A stretch of DNA of 64,000 nt from contig JACQXX010000080.1 in the NCBI GenBank assembly GCA_016208495.1, positions 84,914-148,913 of the forward strand, given 5' to 3'. The position numbers and the translations under genes are program-made. Shown here one piece after another: positions 62,132-64,000 of this stretch (position 1 is its first letter; each line of letters begins with the position of its first letter). Under the pieces are notes generated by a model. It was given only the letters and a program-made list of their open reading frames with translations. It did not search any database and was not told the origin of the DNA. The DNA comes from Acidobacteriota bacterium. Lineage in GTDB: Bacteria; Acidobacteriota; Blastocatellia; Chloracidobacteriales; Chloracidobacteriaceae.

Positions 62132-62950
62132 ATGATTATTGCGGTCTTTAATCAAGCCGGAGGCGTCGGCAAAACCACGCTGACCCGTGATCTCGGTTTT
62201 GAACTGGCACAACGCGGCTTGCAAATACTCCTGATTGACTCTGACCCACAGGGAACACTGGGGTTATTCTATGGTGAATCCCCCGCCGCCCGGCCATCGG
62301 AAGACCTGTTTTGGAAAGTTGTTTGTTCGGCATCAGCCTCGGATGACACGCACCCTCCAATTGTCAAAACCCGGTTTGGGGTTGATCTTGGACTCGCCAA
62401 CCGCACATTGACCGAAGATGAACTGACGCTGCATCGGCAACAGGATCAGGCCCGGCTGGTCGGGTATATGGATGCGCTCCGGGAACGATATGACCTGATT
62501 CTGGTAGATTGTTCGCCCAAGATTTCAGAGATTGTGCTTCAGGTGTTGATTGCGGTTGATGCCCTGCTTGTGCCCGTCCAGACCGAGGCCAAAGCCGTAG
62601 CGGCGTTTGCCGAAGTCCAACACGAGATTGCCCGGACGCAGGCTCGAAGACGCAATATGCGGTTCCCTCCAATTCAAGTTCTGGGTGTCGTGCCGACTCT
62701 GTTTAGTCCCCGATTGGTACTGCATCGCCATCATTTACAGGAATTGACCTCCGATATTTGCGCCTCGTTTCAGTATGCCGCGCTTCCCCCAATCCGTGAT
62801 TATGTCGCTGTTTCCGAAGCCGGAACTCAGGGAATGCCGCTCAAAGCCTATGCGCCTGAATGTCAGGCCAACCAGGATGTCGCCGCCGTGGCCGATGAAG
62901 TCATGCGGTTTTGCGGATTGAAAGCCATCCGGGAGGTCGCCAATGGCTAA
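62132..62950 (+). CDS. parA: ParA-family ATPase (Walker A Lys9 replaced by Ala)
   Basis: 272 residues. The P-loop reads NQAGGVGKTT (residues 7-16): the catalytic Lys14 is present but the signature lysine of the deviant Walker A (usually K at position 9 of KGGxGKT) is Ala. Walker B is LILVDCSP, preceded by LLIDSDPQGT. ParA ATPases segregate DNA with ParB and a parS site. The ATG follows no strong SD. Its last bases overlap the parB start by 8 bp, so the two are coupled. No parS site was found nearby, so chromosome or large-replicon segregation is inferred from family only. Confidence 0.88.
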   Translation: MIIAVFNQAGGVGKTTLTRDLGFELAQRGLQILLIDSDPQGTLGLFYGESPAARPSEDLFWKVVCSASASDDTHPPIVKTRFGVDLGLANRTLTEDELTLHRQQDQARLVGYMDALRERYDLILVDCSPKISEIVLQVLIAVDALLVPVQTEAKAVAAFAEVQHEIARTQARRRNMRFPPIQVLGVVPTLFSPRLVLHRHHLQELTSDICASFQYAALPPIRDYVAVSEAGTQGMPLKAYAPECQANQDVAAVADEVMRFCGLKAIREVANG

Positions 62951-63800
62951 GAACCTGCGCAAGGCAGTGAGTAGCGAACGGCTGGCCGAACTGGCCGCGA
63001 TTGCTCCAAAAATCAGTGACGTTCCGGTCAAAACCGTTGGCCGTCGGGTGCTGGAACAGCTCCGTTACATAGACATCACTTTGCTCCGGCCAAATCCCTT
63101 CCAACCTCGGAAAACCTTTTCAGATGAACAGTTAGCTGACCTCACCACCAGCATTACCGAGCAAGGGATTATTCAGCCAGTAGTTGGCAAAGCCAATCAG
63201 GATGGGACGTTTACGCTGATTGCCGGGCACCGCCGGTGGCTGGCGGCTCAAAAAGCTGGACTGGCGATCATCCCAATGATTGTGCGTGAAGCCAGTGACG
63301 AAGAACTTCAACTCCTGGCTCTGATTGAAAACATCCAGCGCGAAGACCTGCATACCATTGATAAAGCCCAGGCCCTGATTGACATTGCCGACCGCTTTCC
63401 CACCCAGGAGGAAGCCGCCCAGGCCATTGGGATGAAACGTTCCAGTTTTGCCAACTGGTTGTGTGTGCGGGAGTTCAGTTCCGATGTGCTCGACATTTGC
63501 CGCCAAATTCCCGATTTTTCGCTCAAATCGCTCCAACGACTGGCGGCGCTACCGTCCAATCGGCGGATGATGACGGCTCGTCAAATGCGGTCCATCGCTT
63601 CCAAACCAGCCCAAGCCAAAGAAGGAGAATCAGATACAGCCAACCCAAATCTGATGACATTCCACTTTGATCATCCTACCCATCGCTATCACTGCACGAT
63701 AGAAGTCCGGGCCCGGACTCGCAAACATCAGATGTCCCGGAAAGAAGTACGTGAATTCCTGCAACTGGCCCTTGAGTCTTTGAATGAAGAATGTGATTAG
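62943..63800 (+). CDS. parB: ParB/Spo0J-family partition protein
   Basis: 285 residues with the ParB N-terminal CTPase/nuclease-like domain (about 40-130; the GHRRWLA box II and IENIQREDL box I, order reversed relative to naming but as in the family) and a helix-turn-helix region (about 150-200; EEAAQAIGMKRSSFANWL). The C-terminal basic stretch may dimerise. GGGAGG ribosome-binding site lies inside the parA end. It ends 8 bp before an R3 copy. Confidence 0.93.
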   Translation: MAKNLRKAVSSERLAELAAIAPKISDVPVKTVGRRVLEQLRYIDITLLRPNPFQPRKTFSDEQLADLTTSITEQGIIQPVVGKANQDGTFTLIAGHRRWLAAQKAGLAIIPMIVREASDEELQLLALIENIQREDLHTIDKAQALIDIADRFPTQEEAAQAIGMKRSSFANWLCVREFSSDVLDICRQIPDFSLKSLQRLAALPSNRRMMTARQMRSIASKPAQAKEGESDTANPNLMTFHFDHPTHRYHCTIEVRARTRKHQMSRKEVREFLQLALESLNEECD

Positions 63801-63807
63801 TGGTTAG

Positions 63808-64000
63808 TACTACAACGAGGTTTCGGTTTTAACCTGCGAAGCGGGTGATGGCTTGTAGCCCAGGGTGGAGTCTTCGAAACCCTGGGTTTACGGTCATCCC
63901 CAATTTCTCCCGCCCCGCCGGCAACCGCCTACGGCGGTTGCCGGCGGGGCGGGAGGGGGAGCAGGCCGTTGGTCCCAGGGTTGCACCCTGGGCTAGCGTG
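63808..64000. mobile_element. R3 copy 2, cut by window end
   Basis: Starts TACTACAACGAGGTTT and matches copy 1 (47679) through the CCCAGGGT hairpin and the 23-bp stem (arms 63907-63929 and 63933-63955). Two substituted pairs keep pairing: copy 1 CGTCCCACC/GGTGGGACG becomes CGCCCCGCC/GGCGGGGCG. The base before is TTAG, the reverse complement of CTAA. Confidence 0.88.

Noticed and set aside
63808..64000. parS sites next to parAB
   Set aside because: No TGTTnCACGTGnAACA-type palindrome was seen in the region; the palindromes there belong to the R3 element.

Overview
The window is bacterial chromosome-like DNA with about 39 intact protein genes, one broken gene, no rRNA or tRNA genes that I could find, and unusually repeat-rich intergenic spaces. 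The gene content suggests an Acidobacteriota-type soil or sediment heterotroph (possibly Blastocatellia). It includes propeller and Y_Y_Y sensor kinases paired with NarL-type regulators, multi-PAS hybrid kinases, CHAT-TPR and CSLREA/parallel beta-helix surface proteins, cohesin- and dockerin-like modules, and many signal-peptide zinc proteases. This placement is inferred from domain style only; no phylogenetic marker is present.

Layout. 0-13 kb: a TPR protein, an M14 carboxypeptidase, an AspT/YidE-type transporter, a Pro-rich protein, a B12-binding radical SAM enzyme and a thermolysin-like M4 protease. 13-24 kb: a secreted TPR-CHAT protein, an HD hydrolase, an alpha/beta hydrolase, the GDP-fucose pair gmd-fcl, three paralogous zinc-ribbon membrane proteins around a secreted propeller protein, and a small hypothetical protein. 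24-31 kb: a MazEF-like module whose toxin carries an in-frame amber codon, then a three-gene phosphorelay operon with ATGA overlaps. 31-37 kb: NosL, a TauE-redoxin fusion, an amidohydrolase and a LytS/LytTR pair. 37-42 kb: a Reg_prop sensor kinase and a NarL-type regulator. 42-47.6 kb: a co-directional secreted cassette (M48 protease, HExxH/RTX protein, ricin lectin fused to an L7/L12 C-terminal domain, unknown secreted protein) preceded by four regularly spaced 18-bp palindromes and closed by a terminator. 48-59.5 kb: a 2-hydroxyacid dehydrogenase, then a large NHL/cohesin-like protein and a 2286-residue beta-helix/dockerin protein. 59.5-64 kb: small secreted proteins, an intradiol-dioxygenase-like protein and a ParA/ParB pair.

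Intergenic repeats. I see at least five dispersed element families, named here R1 to R6 (R4 is the short tandem-repeat class). R1 is about 115 bp with TAAGTACCTT ends. R2 is about 104 bp with ATACCA/TGGTAT ends, and one copy is inserted inside another. R3 is 251 bp with 16-bp inverted ends, a 4-bp flanking duplication and a 23-bp-arm hairpin that covaries between its two copies. R5 has ATACGC-CAGGATAAGGAA-type ends. R6 is about 211 bp with 25-bp ends. They look like non-autonomous (MITE-like) elements; no transposase lies in the window. Several sit directly at start or stop codons, so they may supply expression signals.

Most notable: the palindrome-controlled secreted protease-lectin cassette with the ricin-L7/L12 fusion, the adjacent cohesin-like/dockerin pair, and the nested, covarying small mobile elements.
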